Shown here one piece after another: positions 15,278 through 22,537 of a DNA stretch of 33,022 nt. The position numbers and the translations under genes were made by a program. Numbering within the stretch: the first letter of the stretch is position 1; each line of letters opens with the position of its first letter. The stretch is from Ignavibacteriaceae bacterium (GTDB taxonomy: Bacteria > Bacteroidota > Ignavibacteria > Ignavibacteriales > Ignavibacteriaceae). The stretch is from positions 1-33,022 of the forward strand of contig JACZKK010000218.1 of NCBI GenBank assembly GCA_014860115.1. Direction: 5' to 3'. The notes under the pieces are model-generated. The model searched no databases, was not told the DNA's origin, and worked only from the letters and a program-made list of their open reading frames with translations.

Positions 15278-15532
15278 TCACTGGCTGTTTTTATTGTATT
15301 CCTCCAGCGCCATCTTCTCAAGTTCACTTCTCATTTCTTTCGGAAGTGTAACGGTTTCATAATATTTACCGTCTTTTCCTTTTTGATCCGGAGAAGAAAG
15401 AAACAGACCGTTAGAGCCATTGACGAGACGAAATCCTTTGATGATAATTCCATCACTTGTTTGAATATCCAGGAATGCAGCGGTCTTTCCACTGCCATCC
15501 GATTTCAAAGGATTAATTCTTAATATTTTCAT
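15278..15532 (-). CDS. SpoVG family nucleic-acid-binding regulator
   Basis: An 84-residue protein matching the SpoVG fold: MKILRINPL at the N-terminus, AFLDIQTSDGIIIKGFRLVNGSNGLFLSSPDQK in the centre (compare the family's G-[IF]-R-[VL]-[IV]-x-G-x-x-G-L-F-[VI]-x-x-P), and a C-terminal helix LEKMALEEY. SpoVG proteins are small site-specific DNA/RNA-binding regulators in Firmicutes and other phyla; the target here is unknown. The ATG at 15532 is backed by a strong AGGAGG ribosome-binding site. It lies 106 bases downstream of mlaD on the same strand and may be read from the same transcript or from its own promoter. Confidence 0.85.
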   Translation of the reverse strand: MKILRINPLKSDGSGKTAAFLDIQTSDGIIIKGFRLVNGSNGLFLSSPDQKGKDGKYYETVTLPKEMRSELEKMALEEYNKNSQ

Positions 15533-15638
15533 TGCAGCCTCCTGTTTTGGTTTGGGATAAATTTCTAGAACAATTTATAATATTTGTTACTTTATGTCAA
15601 ATCCCTCCAAATACATACCATAAAATTAATTTCGGAAA

Positions 15639-16670
15639 CTATTTATTTGATGATTCCAGAGATTTTAATTCATCAATTTTATTATTAAGCACCTCTATTT
15701 TTTCATCGAGTTCTTTGGTTTTGCGGTCTATTTCCTTTTCGTATTCAGCAGCATCCCAATAACCACGCTGTTCAAAATAACTCTTGAATAACCAGTTATA
15801 TTTAAGCGCTTCCATATTTTCAGAAAGACGAGTGGCAGCTATTTTTGACTCTTCAGATATCGCTTTGAGATTTATAACTAAAGATTGAAAATTTGAATCA
15901 GCACTTGTGCCTTCAACTAAAAGTGAGCCAAGAACGCCTTTACCCTTTGCAGTATTGTAAAGAAGAGTATCGATGCCAACTACAACTCTGTTAATGTTGT
16001 CAACTGCCGAAGCGACAGAAACACCTAATGACTTATACTGTTCTGTTATTATGTTCAGTTCCGTGGTAATTGAGTTAAGACTTTTATCTGCTGATTTAGT
16101 TAAATCAGTCGCTGCATAATAAAGAGCGTCATCAGTAAATATTTTACCAACAGTTCCCTCTCCGGCATTAATCCTGTTAATTATATCAGCCAGATCTTTT
16201 GTCATTTCTCTTGTGTAACCCATAATACCCTGAGTTTCTTCAATTATATCAGCAAAACTAACGGGTTCCTTCGCACGAATTACTCCACCATCTTTCACGA
16301 GTTCTGATCTGCTGTCGCCGATCTTGAGCGAAACAAATTTATTTCCAACCAATCCTTCAGTTTGAATTTCTGCCTGGGTATCTACTCTAATAAAATGTTC
16401 AATTTCTTTCAGCAGTCTCATCGTAACTTCTATTGAACTCACAGTATCACCGACAACTTTTATATTCTGAACAGCACCGGCATCAATACCGCTTAGCTTA
16501 ACCGGAGCGCCATTCCTTAATCCTTCAATATTCCGAAAGTAAGCCTTTACTATAAATGTTGGTTTAAAAAGAGCTTCTTTGTTACCGAGCATAAAAATTC
16601 CGAGAACAAGAAGCGTACTTCCAATAAAAATAAAGATGCCAAGCTTGGCGCCTGATAATCCGCCTTTCAT
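15639..16670 (-). CDS. mlaD: MlaD/MCE-domain lipid-binding protein
   Basis: The periplasmic lipid-binding subunit of an Mla-type phospholipid transporter, anchored in the inner membrane. One N-terminal transmembrane segment lies at about residues 9-27 (LGIFIFIGSTLLVLGIFML). The MCE domain spans about 36-117 (FIVKAYFRNIEGLRNGAPVKLSGIDAGAVQNIKV). A long helical region follows, and the C-terminus (KEIDRKTKELDEKIEVLNNKIDELK) is a heptad coiled coil, which probably extends the hexamer toward the outer membrane. At 343 residues it is longer than E. coli MlaD (183). Its ATG overlaps the mlaF stop in an ATGA arrangement, showing tight coupling. Confidence 0.93.
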   Translation of the reverse strand: MKGGLSGAKLGIFIFIGSTLLVLGIFMLGNKEALFKPTFIVKAYFRNIEGLRNGAPVKLSGIDAGAVQNIKVVGDTVSSIEVTMRLLKEIEHFIRVDTQAEIQTEGLVGNKFVSLKIGDSRSELVKDGGVIRAKEPVSFADIIEETQGIMGYTREMTKDLADIINRINAGEGTVGKIFTDDALYYAATDLTKSADKSLNSITTELNIITEQYKSLGVSVASAVDNINRVVVGIDTLLYNTAKGKGVLGSLLVEGTSADSNFQSLVINLKAISEESKIAATRLSENMEALKYNWLFKSYFEQRGYWDAAEYEKEIDRKTKELDEKIEVLNNKIDELKSLESSNK

Positions 16671-17416
16671 TTCACACTCCCGTTGGTTTCAATTATTTCA
16701 TCACTGAAAAAGTTTTTAAGTAATGGATCATTTGATGTGGTTAGATCGTTAATACTTCCTTCTTTTACAATCTTTCCTTCATCCAGTATAATTGCTCTGT
16801 CCGCAATAATTTTTGCACAAAGCAGATCGTGCGTTACAACAATTGAGGTCATCTTCAATGCATGCTGCAAATCTGTTATCAAAGCACTTATTTCTTTAGC
16901 AGTAATTGGATCGAGTCCCGTTGTTGGTTCATCGTAAAGCATAAGTTTTGGCTTTGTGATGATAGACCTTGCAAGACCAATTCTTTTTTTCATCCCGCCT
17001 GATAATTCAGAAGGCATTTTATCAATTGCTTCGAGCAGAGAAACAGCCTCAAGCACAAAATGAACTCTCTTATCAATCTCCTTTTTATCCAGATTGAAAT
17101 TTCTGATCAAGGGAAATTCTAGATTCTCTCTAACACTCATCGAATCATATAGAGCTGCACCCTGAAAAAGGAATCCGATATCTTTTCTAAGTTCATTAAG
17201 TTCTTTAAGATCAAGTTTTAGTACATCCTTTCCCTCAATAAAAACGGTGCCTGCATCCGGTTCCAATAATCTTATCATACATTTGAGCAGCACACTCTTG
17301 CCTGTTCCGCTTCTACCGAATACAATCATGTTCTCAGCTTCGGTTACATTGAAAGAAACACCGTCAAGTACGGTATTGCTATTAAACGATTTGTATAAAT
17401 CTTTAATTTCAACCAT
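16667..17416 (-). CDS. mlaF: MlaF-type ABC transporter ATP-binding protein
   Basis: The cytoplasmic ATPase powering Mla-type lipid transport with MlaE. Walker A GRSGTGKS at residues 34-41, Q-loop GFLFQGAALYDSMSV, signature LSGGMKKRIGLAR, Walker B LMLYDEPTTGLDP, and H-loop VVTHD are all present. QGAALYDSMSVRENLEFPL is characteristic of the MlaF subfamily. I start it at ATG 17416, which shares bases with the mlaE stop (TAATG) and has GGTG just upstream; a longer frame begins at TTG 17440 inside mlaE and is less likely. This gives 249 residues. The 4-base overlap with mlaD completes an E-F-D operon. Confidence 0.94.
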   Translation of the reverse strand: MVEIKDLYKSFNSNTVLDGVSFNVTEAENMIVFGRSGTGKSVLLKCMIRLLEPDAGTVFIEGKDVLKLDLKELNELRKDIGFLFQGAALYDSMSVRENLEFPLIRNFNLDKKEIDKRVHFVLEAVSLLEAIDKMPSELSGGMKKRIGLARSIITKPKLMLYDEPTTGLDPITAKEISALITDLQHALKMTSIVVTHDLLCAKIIADRAIILDEGKIVKEGSINDLTTSNDPLLKNFFSDEIIETNGSVK

Positions 17417-18225
17417 TACTTCACCGTGGGCCAGATCCAAAGAGTTAATTTCACAAGAATCATGTCAAAGATCAAAATCAATAAAGAAGAAACAACCACG
17501 GCACTGGTTGATGCCTTTCCAACACCTTCGGTTCCGTTTTCAGCAGTGTAGCCTTTGTAACAACCTACAAGTCCAACAATAAATCCAAATACAAAAGTTT
17601 TACTCACCCCGGGAATAGCATCACCAAATTCTACAGCAAAGATTACTCTATCTATGTAATAAGCCCATGTCATATTCTGAACAAGTACAACCGCAATGTA
17701 TGCACCGATCAGTGAGATAAAGATTACATAAACAGTTAAAATTGGAAGGATGAAAGTTGTAGCGAAAATTCTTGTAACTACTAAATACCTGAATGGATTT
17801 ACACCCGAAACTTCCATAGCATCAATCTGTTCGGTAACTCTCATTGAGCCGAGTTCAGCACCGATGCCCGAACTTACTCTCCCTGCAAAAATTAATGCGC
17901 AGATCACCGGACCAAGCTCGCGAACAATAGAAATTCCAACTGAACCCGGAAGAAATGCTTCAGCACCAAATCTTTTCAGAACCGGACTAAGCTGCATTGC
18001 GATAACCAACCCAATAATAAAACCTGTTACTCCAACAATTGGCAGCGTTTTCATCCCAAGCTCAATCATATGTTTTCTGATTTGTTCAACTTCATACGGG
18101 GGTAGAAATACTTCTTTAACAAATCTTACCGAAAACGTACTCAAGCCACCAAGCATAGAAAAGAACTCGGTCAGTTTTTTTTCCGTTTTATTGAAAAGTT
18201 TATCGGATGTTAGGAAATTATTCAA
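17416..18225 (-). CDS. mlaE: MlaE-type ABC transporter permease
   Basis: The inner-membrane permease of an Mla-type phospholipid transporter, 269 residues. It shows the MlaE family pattern: an N-terminal amphipathic region, GMKTLPIVGVTGFIIGLVIAMQ, a central loop with GRVSSGIGAELGSMRVTEQIDAMEVSGVNP that contacts the ATPase, then several hydrophobic helices. The start is a TTG at 18225, the first start codon after an in-frame TAA; no ATG or clear ribosome-binding site precedes it, and ATG codon 24 (MLGGLSTF) is an alternative. It is the first gene of mlaE-mlaF-mlaD. No MlaC or MlaB gene is nearby. Divergent from the AbgT gene across 243 bases. Confidence 0.94.
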   Translation of the reverse strand: MNNFLTSDKLFNKTEKKLTEFFSMLGGLSTFSVRFVKEVFLPPYEVEQIRKHMIELGMKTLPIVGVTGFIIGLVIAMQLSPVLKRFGAEAFLPGSVGISIVRELGPVICALIFAGRVSSGIGAELGSMRVTEQIDAMEVSGVNPFRYLVVTRIFATTFILPILTVYVIFISLIGAYIAVVLVQNMTWAYYIDRVIFAVEFGDAIPGVSKTFVFGFIVGLVGCYKGYTAENGTEGVGKASTSAVVVSSLLILIFDMILVKLTLWIWPTVK

Positions 18226-18468
18226 TTTTTAATGCATTAAATAAAGTTTGGTTGCTGGTAAAAATATAGAAAATGATTGGTAATATAAATCCAAACACAT
18301 TTTAAATCACCTTACTAAATAAATTTTTTGGGAAATTGTTTGGATAATAAGTTCTATGCAGACATATTAAGGTTATTCTTATTGTTTTTTTCAACATAAT
18401 TATATTCATTTTACCAAAACGAATTAGTATAACTGACATCATCTATTTATTGAAAAAACAGGTGCAAA

Positions 18469-19998
18469 ATGGCCAATAAATCTCCTGAAAATAAAAAGTT
18501 CTTAGATAAGTTTTTAACGTTAATTGAAAAAGTTGGAAATGCTTTACCTCATCCAGCAACATTATTTGCTCTCTTCGCATTTGCAATAATTATAATTTCA
18601 GGAATTGTCAGCGCATTTAATCTTGAAGTTACTCATCCAGCCACGGGTGAAATAATAAAACCTGTAAGCCTTCTTACAGTTGAAGGATTACATCGCATAT
18701 TAGTAACAATGGTCACTAACTTCACCAGTTTTGCTCCGCTCGGGACTGTTCTCGTAGCAATGCTGGGAATCGGTGTAGCAGAATCAAGCGGTTTAATGGG
18801 TTCAGGATTGCGTCTTCTGGTTCTTAAAGCACCTAAAAAGTTATTGACTTTCGTAATTGTGTTCGCAGGAATTTTGTCCAACACAGCAAGTGAAGTTGGA
18901 TATGTTTTATTAGTTCCATTAGCAGCAGTAATCTTTCTTGCAGTTGGAAGACACCCGCTTGCAGGATTGGCAGCAGCATTTGCCGGCGTTTCCGGTGGAT
19001 ACAGTGCAAATCTTTTACTCGGAACAATTGATCCTTTGCTGGCAGGACTATCAGAAGAAGCAGCTCACATTATTGATCGCTCCTATGTGGTTAACGCGGC
19101 CTGCAATTATTATTTTATGTTCGTTTCAACTTTTATTATCGCGATCGTTGGCACGTGGGTAACAGAAAAGTTAGTTGAACCAAGGCTGGGTAATTATGAA
19201 GGTTCAACACAACCCGAAGAACTAAATCCGCTAACAAAGGAGGAGAAAAAAGGATTACTGTACGCTGTCATTGCAGGTCTGGGTTTAGGAATTATTATAA
19301 TAATTGGTCTTATTCCGGATAACGGTTTCCTTCGCGAAATTAATACAGGTGATATTTTAAATTCACCATTTATGAAAGGCATTGTCGCATTCATTTTTAT
19401 TGGAGCTGGTGTGATGGGCATTGCTTATGGAATTGGTGCGAAGACATTCAAAAATGATTCAGATGTTATGAAAGGAATGGGAAAATCTATTGAGTCGCTT
19501 GGTGTGTACATGGTGCTCGTCTTCTTTGCCGCACAGTTTGTTGCTTACTTTAACTGGACAAATATTGGTTTGATAATCGCAATTGAAGGGGCTGATCTGC
19601 TAAAAGCATCCGGACTTGGCGCAATTCCCTTGATGCTGAGCTTTATTCTTGTCTCCGCAATTATAAATCTTTTTATGGGAAGTGCTTCGGCAAAATGGGC
19701 AATAATGGCACCGGTCTTTATTCCAATGTTTATGCTACTTGGTTATTCGCCGGAGTTCACTCAGGTAGCCTACAGAATTGGCGACAGCACAACAAACATC
19801 ATTTCACCGATGATGTCTTACTTTGCTTTGATAGTAGCGTTCGTCGGGAAATATGAAAGCAAGGCCGGTATTGGAACTGTAATTGCCACAATGCTTCCTT
19901 ACTCATTCTTCTTTTTAATTGCGTGGGTAATACTTTTAATTGTATGGATGCTTTTAGGATTGCCAGTTGGTCCGGGTGCCGGGTTGTTTATCAATTAA
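18469..19998 (+). CDS. abgT: AbgT family transporter
   Basis: A 509-residue inner-membrane transporter of the AbgT family, whose characterised members take up p-aminobenzoyl-glutamate (E. coli AbgT) or export sulfonamide-like antimetabolites (MtrF, YdaH). Family features are the N-terminal [21 protein letters not shown], the re-entrant segment [19 protein letters not shown] with [23 protein letters not shown], and the C-terminal [27 protein letters not shown]...[19 protein letters not shown]. About 11 hydrophobic segments are seen. The ATG is preceded by AGGTG. The real substrate is unknown: pABA-glutamate, other peptide-like anions and drugs are possible. It stands alone on the plus strand; I see no pabA or abgAB partner. 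Confidence 0.94.
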   Translation: MANKSPENKKFLDKFLTLIEKVGNALPHPATLFALFAFAIIIISGIVSAFNLEVTHPATGEIIKPVSLLTVEGLHRILVTMVTNFTSFAPLGTVLVAMLGIGVAESSGLMGSGLRLLVLKAPKKLLTFVIVFAGILSNTASEVGYVLLVPLAAVIFLAVGRHPLAGLAAAFAGVSGGYSANLLLGTIDPLLAGLSEEAAHIIDRSYVVNAACNYYFMFVSTFIIAIVGTWVTEKLVEPRLGNYEGSTQPEELNPLTKEEKKGLLYAVIAGLGLGIIIIIGLIPDNGFLREINTGDILNSPFMKGIVAFIFIGAGVMGIAYGIGAKTFKNDSDVMKGMGKSIESLGVYMVLVFFAAQFVAYFNWTNIGLIIAIEGADLLKASGLGAIPLMLSFILVSAIINLFMGSASAKWAIMAPVFIPMFMLLGYSPEFTQVAYRIGDSTTNIISPMMSYFALIVAFVGKYESKAGIGTVIATMLPYSFFFLIAWVILLIVWMLLGLPVGPGAGLFIN

Positions 19999-20001
19999 AA
20001 T

Positions 20002-20027
20002 AATTCGTGTTCATTCGTGTAATTCGT
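20002..20027. repeat. Three spaced ATTCGTG copies in convergent gap
   Basis: ATTCGTG occurs at 20002-20008, 20012-20018 and 20021-20027, a period of 9 to 10 bases, in the 38-base gap between the abgT and yraN stops. From memory, this wording resembles a dispersed intergenic repeat found near gene ends in several Bacteroidota-related genomes. There is a single occurrence in this window. Confidence 0.55.
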
Positions 20028-20036
20028 GGCAAAATA

Positions 20037-20402
20037 TTAAAATGCATTTTCGTAATGATTGACTTGAGGATTATTTAAGTCCTCAAATAAAATTGCAAAG
20101 ACATCAAATCGACAATCAATTTCGGTTATTCCTTTATCGAAAAGATAAAGCTCCGCCATCTTCCTTATTTGCTTCTGTTTGTTTTTGGTTATCGAATATT
20201 CAGGTTCACCAAACTCAAGATTTTGTCTTGCTTTCACTTCAACAAACACAGTGCATTTATCTTTTGGATCCATTGCAATTATATCAATTTCACCGTGACT
20301 GAAACGGTAATTGCGTTCAATGATCTCAAAACCTTTTTCAGTAAGAATTTTGGCTGCGAGATCCTCCCCTCTTTTTGCGAGTTCCTTTTTATCCAGATTC
20401 AT
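20037..20402 (-). CDS. yraN: YraN family (UPF0102) endonuclease-like protein
   Basis: A 121-residue protein of the YraN/UPF0102 family, which has a restriction-endonuclease-like core but no firmly assigned role. The motif set is clear: GEDLAAKILTEKGFEIIERNYR, GEIDIIA (E38, D40), and VFVEVKARQ (E55, K57), giving the E-x-D...E-x-K arrangement of PD-(D/E)XK nucleases. The C-terminal helix region CRFDVFAI completes the fold. It begins two bases after the rnhB stop, so it belongs to the ubiA-rnhB-yraN unit; rnhB-yraN adjacency is common across bacteria. Confidence 0.95.
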   Translation of the reverse strand: MNLDKKELAKRGEDLAAKILTEKGFEIIERNYRFSHGEIDIIAMDPKDKCTVFVEVKARQNLEFGEPEYSITKNKQKQIRKMAELYLFDKGITEIDCRFDVFAILFEDLNNPQVNHYENAF

Positions 20403-20404
20403 AC

Positions 20405-21043
20405 TTATTGATCATTAATTACATTTGTGTCAAACTCAAGCACTTGCTGCTCTGTTAAAATATTTTTGAGAAATGATTTTCTATGAAGCGGACTTGGACC
20501 AAGCTTTTGGATAATTTCTCTGTGCTGCCGGGTTGGATATCCTTTATTCTGCTCCCACAAGTAAACAGGATATTTAACGGCAAGCTTTTTCATTAATCTA
20601 TCACGAGTAACCTTTGCAAGTATAGATGCAGCAGCAATTGAAAATGATTTTGAGTCACCTTTTACTATTGTTATAACCGGAATATCTGATTGAAATTTTC
20701 TGTTGCCATCCACCAAAACCAAATCAGGTTTGATTTCAAGATCATCTACGGCTTGCCTCATTGCAAGTAAGGACGCTTGAAGAATGTTTACTTCATCAAT
20801 CACGTTATGTTCAACTACAGAAACGGAATATGCAATTGCTAAAGAAATAATTTTTTCATACAATTCTTCCCGCTGTTTCTCAGTCAAAAGTTTCGAATCA
20901 TTTACACCTTTAATATTCGTTTTCTTGTTGAAAATTACTGCAGCAGCCACAACCGGACCAGCAAGGGGTCCTCTTCCGGCTTCATCAACACCTGCGAGAT
21001 ATTTTACTTTGCTCTTTAAATATTTTTTATCGAATGATTTCAT
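20405..21043 (-). CDS. rnhB: Ribonuclease HII
   Basis: Cleaves RNA in RNA-DNA hybrids and at single ribonucleotides misincorporated in DNA. The 212-residue length is normal. The active-site residues are all visible: D20 and E21 in AGVDEAGRGPLAGPVVAAAV, D112 in PDLVLVDGN, and D148 in ILAKVTRDRLM. The motif YPVYLWEQNKGYPTRQHREII with LGPSPLHRKSF is the usual C-terminal substrate-binding region. Its ATG overlaps the stop of the upstream prenyltransferase by four bases (ATGA), and yraN follows after two bases. Confidence 0.98.
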   Translation of the reverse strand: MKSFDKKYLKSKVKYLAGVDEAGRGPLAGPVVAAAVIFNKKTNIKGVNDSKLLTEKQREELYEKIISLAIAYSVSVVEHNVIDEVNILQASLLAMRQAVDDLEIKPDLVLVDGNRKFQSDIPVITIVKGDSKSFSIAAASILAKVTRDRLMKKLAVKYPVYLWEQNKGYPTRQHREIIQKLGPSPLHRKSFLKNILTEQQVLEFDTNVINDQ

Positions 21044-21879
21044 ACTCCGAGATAGATCGCGATTAATCCAAAGATCATATTTAATTTTAAGAGACTACTT
21101 ATTTTATTCAAACTTCCGGGTTTTTGCTTCTCGAAAAGCAACTTCATTGAATAGACTAAAATAGGATTTACAGTTACCATAACAATTATGAAATATTCTA
21201 TTTTGTATAGTTCAGTGAGAAAAGGATAAAGTGTAAAAAGTACAAGCAAAAGGGTTATTACAAGAATCAGAACTTTTGACTTCTGAAAACCAAACTTTAT
21301 CGGGAAAGTATTTATATCAGCCTTTCTATCACCTTCAACATCTTCCATATCTTTTACAATTTCCCGGATAAGATTTATAAGCATAGCAAATAATGCCGGA
21401 ACAATTGCCGCATTCGGATTGTCTACAACAACACCTCCGAAAATAAAAACGAGACCAGTTAAGAAAGCAACTGTAATATTTCCAACAAGGGGAATTCGCT
21501 TCAGATATTTTGAATAGAAAAAAAGCATAAGAATTGAAATAAGAACAATTGCTAATGCTTTTTCATTTACTAATGCTGAGATAACTATTGATGTGACAAT
21601 AAAAATAAAATAAAGAGCATACGCTTCTTTGATGGTTATATTACCTGAAGGAATCGGGCGAAGAGGTTTGTTGATCTTATCTATTCCGATATCATAGATA
21701 TCATTTAAAACATTTCCTGAGGCCATCACAAGCGAAGCTGCAAGCGCTGCAAGAAATATATTGAGTCCTGAAAATTTATCAGGAGAACAAATGACTGCTG
21801 CAACAATTACAGAAATGAAAGTAATTAAAAAATTAATTGGTCGAATAAGTTTTACTATAGCTGTAAGTTTTTCTGACAA
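21040..21879 (-). CDS. UbiA family prenyltransferase (DGGGP synthase-like)
   Basis: A 279-residue membrane prenyltransferase with about eight to nine hydrophobic helices. The two Asp-rich Mg-diphosphate motifs are NDIYDIGIDKINKPLRPIPSG (N59, D60, D63, D67) and KDMEDVEGDRKADINTFP (D177, D180, D184). The first motif closely resembles geranylgeranylglyceryl-phosphate geranylgeranyltransferases of archaeal lipid synthesis, which also occur in FCB bacteria. Menaquinone or other quinone prenylation remains possible. The start is TTG at 21879; upstream in frame to a TAG I see no ATG. It is first in a unit with rnhB and yraN. Confidence 0.85.
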   Translation of the reverse strand: MSEKLTAIVKLIRPINFLITFISVIVAAVICSPDKFSGLNIFLAALAASLVMASGNVLNDIYDIGIDKINKPLRPIPSGNITIKEAYALYFIFIVTSIVISALVNEKALAIVLISILMLFFYSKYLKRIPLVGNITVAFLTGLVFIFGGVVVDNPNAAIVPALFAMLINLIREIVKDMEDVEGDRKADINTFPIKFGFQKSKVLILVITLLLVLFTLYPFLTELYKIEYFIIVMVTVNPILVYSMKLLFEKQKPGSLNKISSLLKLNMIFGLIAIYLGV

Positions 21880-21955
21880 AGCTGAAAAAGTTTTGATGAA
21901 AGATTCGCCGAAACTTACGAAAAGAATATATATCTAGCGGTGTGTAGTAATAAAT

Positions 21956-22050
21956 CTTAGTGCTTCTGAGTGCTCTTAATGTCTCAGTGGTAAAAAATTC
22001 TTCACCACTAAGACCTGTATACCGGACAGGCAGGCACTTAGTTCACTAAG
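21956..22050. repeat. Long imperfect inverted repeat between ubiA-like and iron-sulfur genes
   Basis: Outer arms CTTAGTG (21956-21962) and CACTAAG (22044-22050) pair. An inner stem joins GTCTCAGTGGT (21981-21991) to ACCACTAAGAC (22004-22014), with one C/A mismatch and a 12-base loop. A second palindromic element (22014-22034) lies in the right half, as if inserted. It occupies the gap after the CDGSH gene stop and before the UbiA gene start. Confidence 0.65.
22014..22034. repeat. 21-base palindromic element, second copy of the 14678 family
   Basis: Begins CCTGTATACCGG and ends ACAGGCAGG; arms CCTGT (22014-22018) and ACAGG (22026-22030). It has the same length and the same ...CCGG...CAGGCAGG ending as the copy at 14678-14698 inside a coding region. 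It interrupts the right side of the inverted repeat at 21956-22050. Confidence 0.6.
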
Positions 22051-22064
22051 TTTCATATTGAAAA

Positions 22065-22508
22065 TTACCCCTGGTCAAAGTCAATTTTACGATGTGTACC
22101 GTCACAGAATGGTTTGTTATTTGAACCACCACAACGGCAAAGTGCAATTGAACCTTCTTTGGTTTCTTCTTTCCCATCAGTTCCTACAAAAACGAATTCA
22201 CCTTTAATAAGGTATGGTCCGCCTTTGCTTACCTGGACAGTGGTTTGTGATTCCTGAGATTGTGCAGGCTGTGCTTTTTGTTCGCTCATTTTATTATTCC
22301 TTTCATAAGATAATGCCCCGGAGGGACAATTATCAACAATTTTAATTATTTGTTCTGTTGTTCCGGCTGACATATCAATCCATGGTCTTCGTTTCGGATT
22401 GAAGATCGCCAGTGATGCTTTCCAGCATTTGGTTGAATGTATACAAACATCCGGTTTCCAGATTACAGTTATATCTTCATTTGAATACGTCTTTCGTCGT
22501 TCAGCCAC
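22065..22508 (-). CDS. Fused (4Fe-4S) mono-cluster / CDGSH iron-sulfur protein
   Basis: A 147-residue fusion. The N-terminal part (1-70) matches the Fer4_19/YjdI-type mono-cluster domain: ITVIWKPDVCIHSTKCWKA and VDNCPSGALSYER (C22, C28, C61, with H24 nearby). A low-complexity Gln/Ser/Ala linker spans about 75-93. The C-terminal part is a CDGSH zinc-finger-like [2Fe-2S] domain: CRCGGSNNKPFCDGTH with C124, C126, C135 and H139, the usual 3-Cys 1-His ligand set. Likely a small cytoplasmic electron-transfer or redox-sensing protein; partners unknown. The start is GTG at 22508, with AGGAG about 7 bases upstream. It follows the Omp85 gene by 29 bases. Confidence 0.92.
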   Translation of the reverse strand: MAERRKTYSNEDITVIWKPDVCIHSTKCWKASLAIFNPKRRPWIDMSAGTTEQIIKIVDNCPSGALSYERNNKMSEQKAQPAQSQESQTTVQVSKGGPYLIKGEFVFVGTDGKEETKEGSIALCRCGGSNNKPFCDGTHRKIDFDQG

Positions 22509-22537
22509 TGTTTCTCCTAAATTTTACTATTAAACAC

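Noticed and set aside
17417-17440. Longer mlaF beginning at TTG 17440
   Set aside because: The extra eight residues lie inside mlaE and are not family-like. ATG 17416 in the TAATG overlap with an upstream GGTG is better.
17750-18232. 160-codon open frame on plus opposite mlaE
   Set aside because: Antisense to conserved mlaE motifs, with a Ser/Thr/Pro-rich shadow composition. No ribosome-binding site or family match was seen.
20002-20027. CRISPR-like array
   Set aside because: The repeated unit is 7 bases at 9 to 10 base spacing, far too short for CRISPR repeats and spacers, and there are no cas genes.
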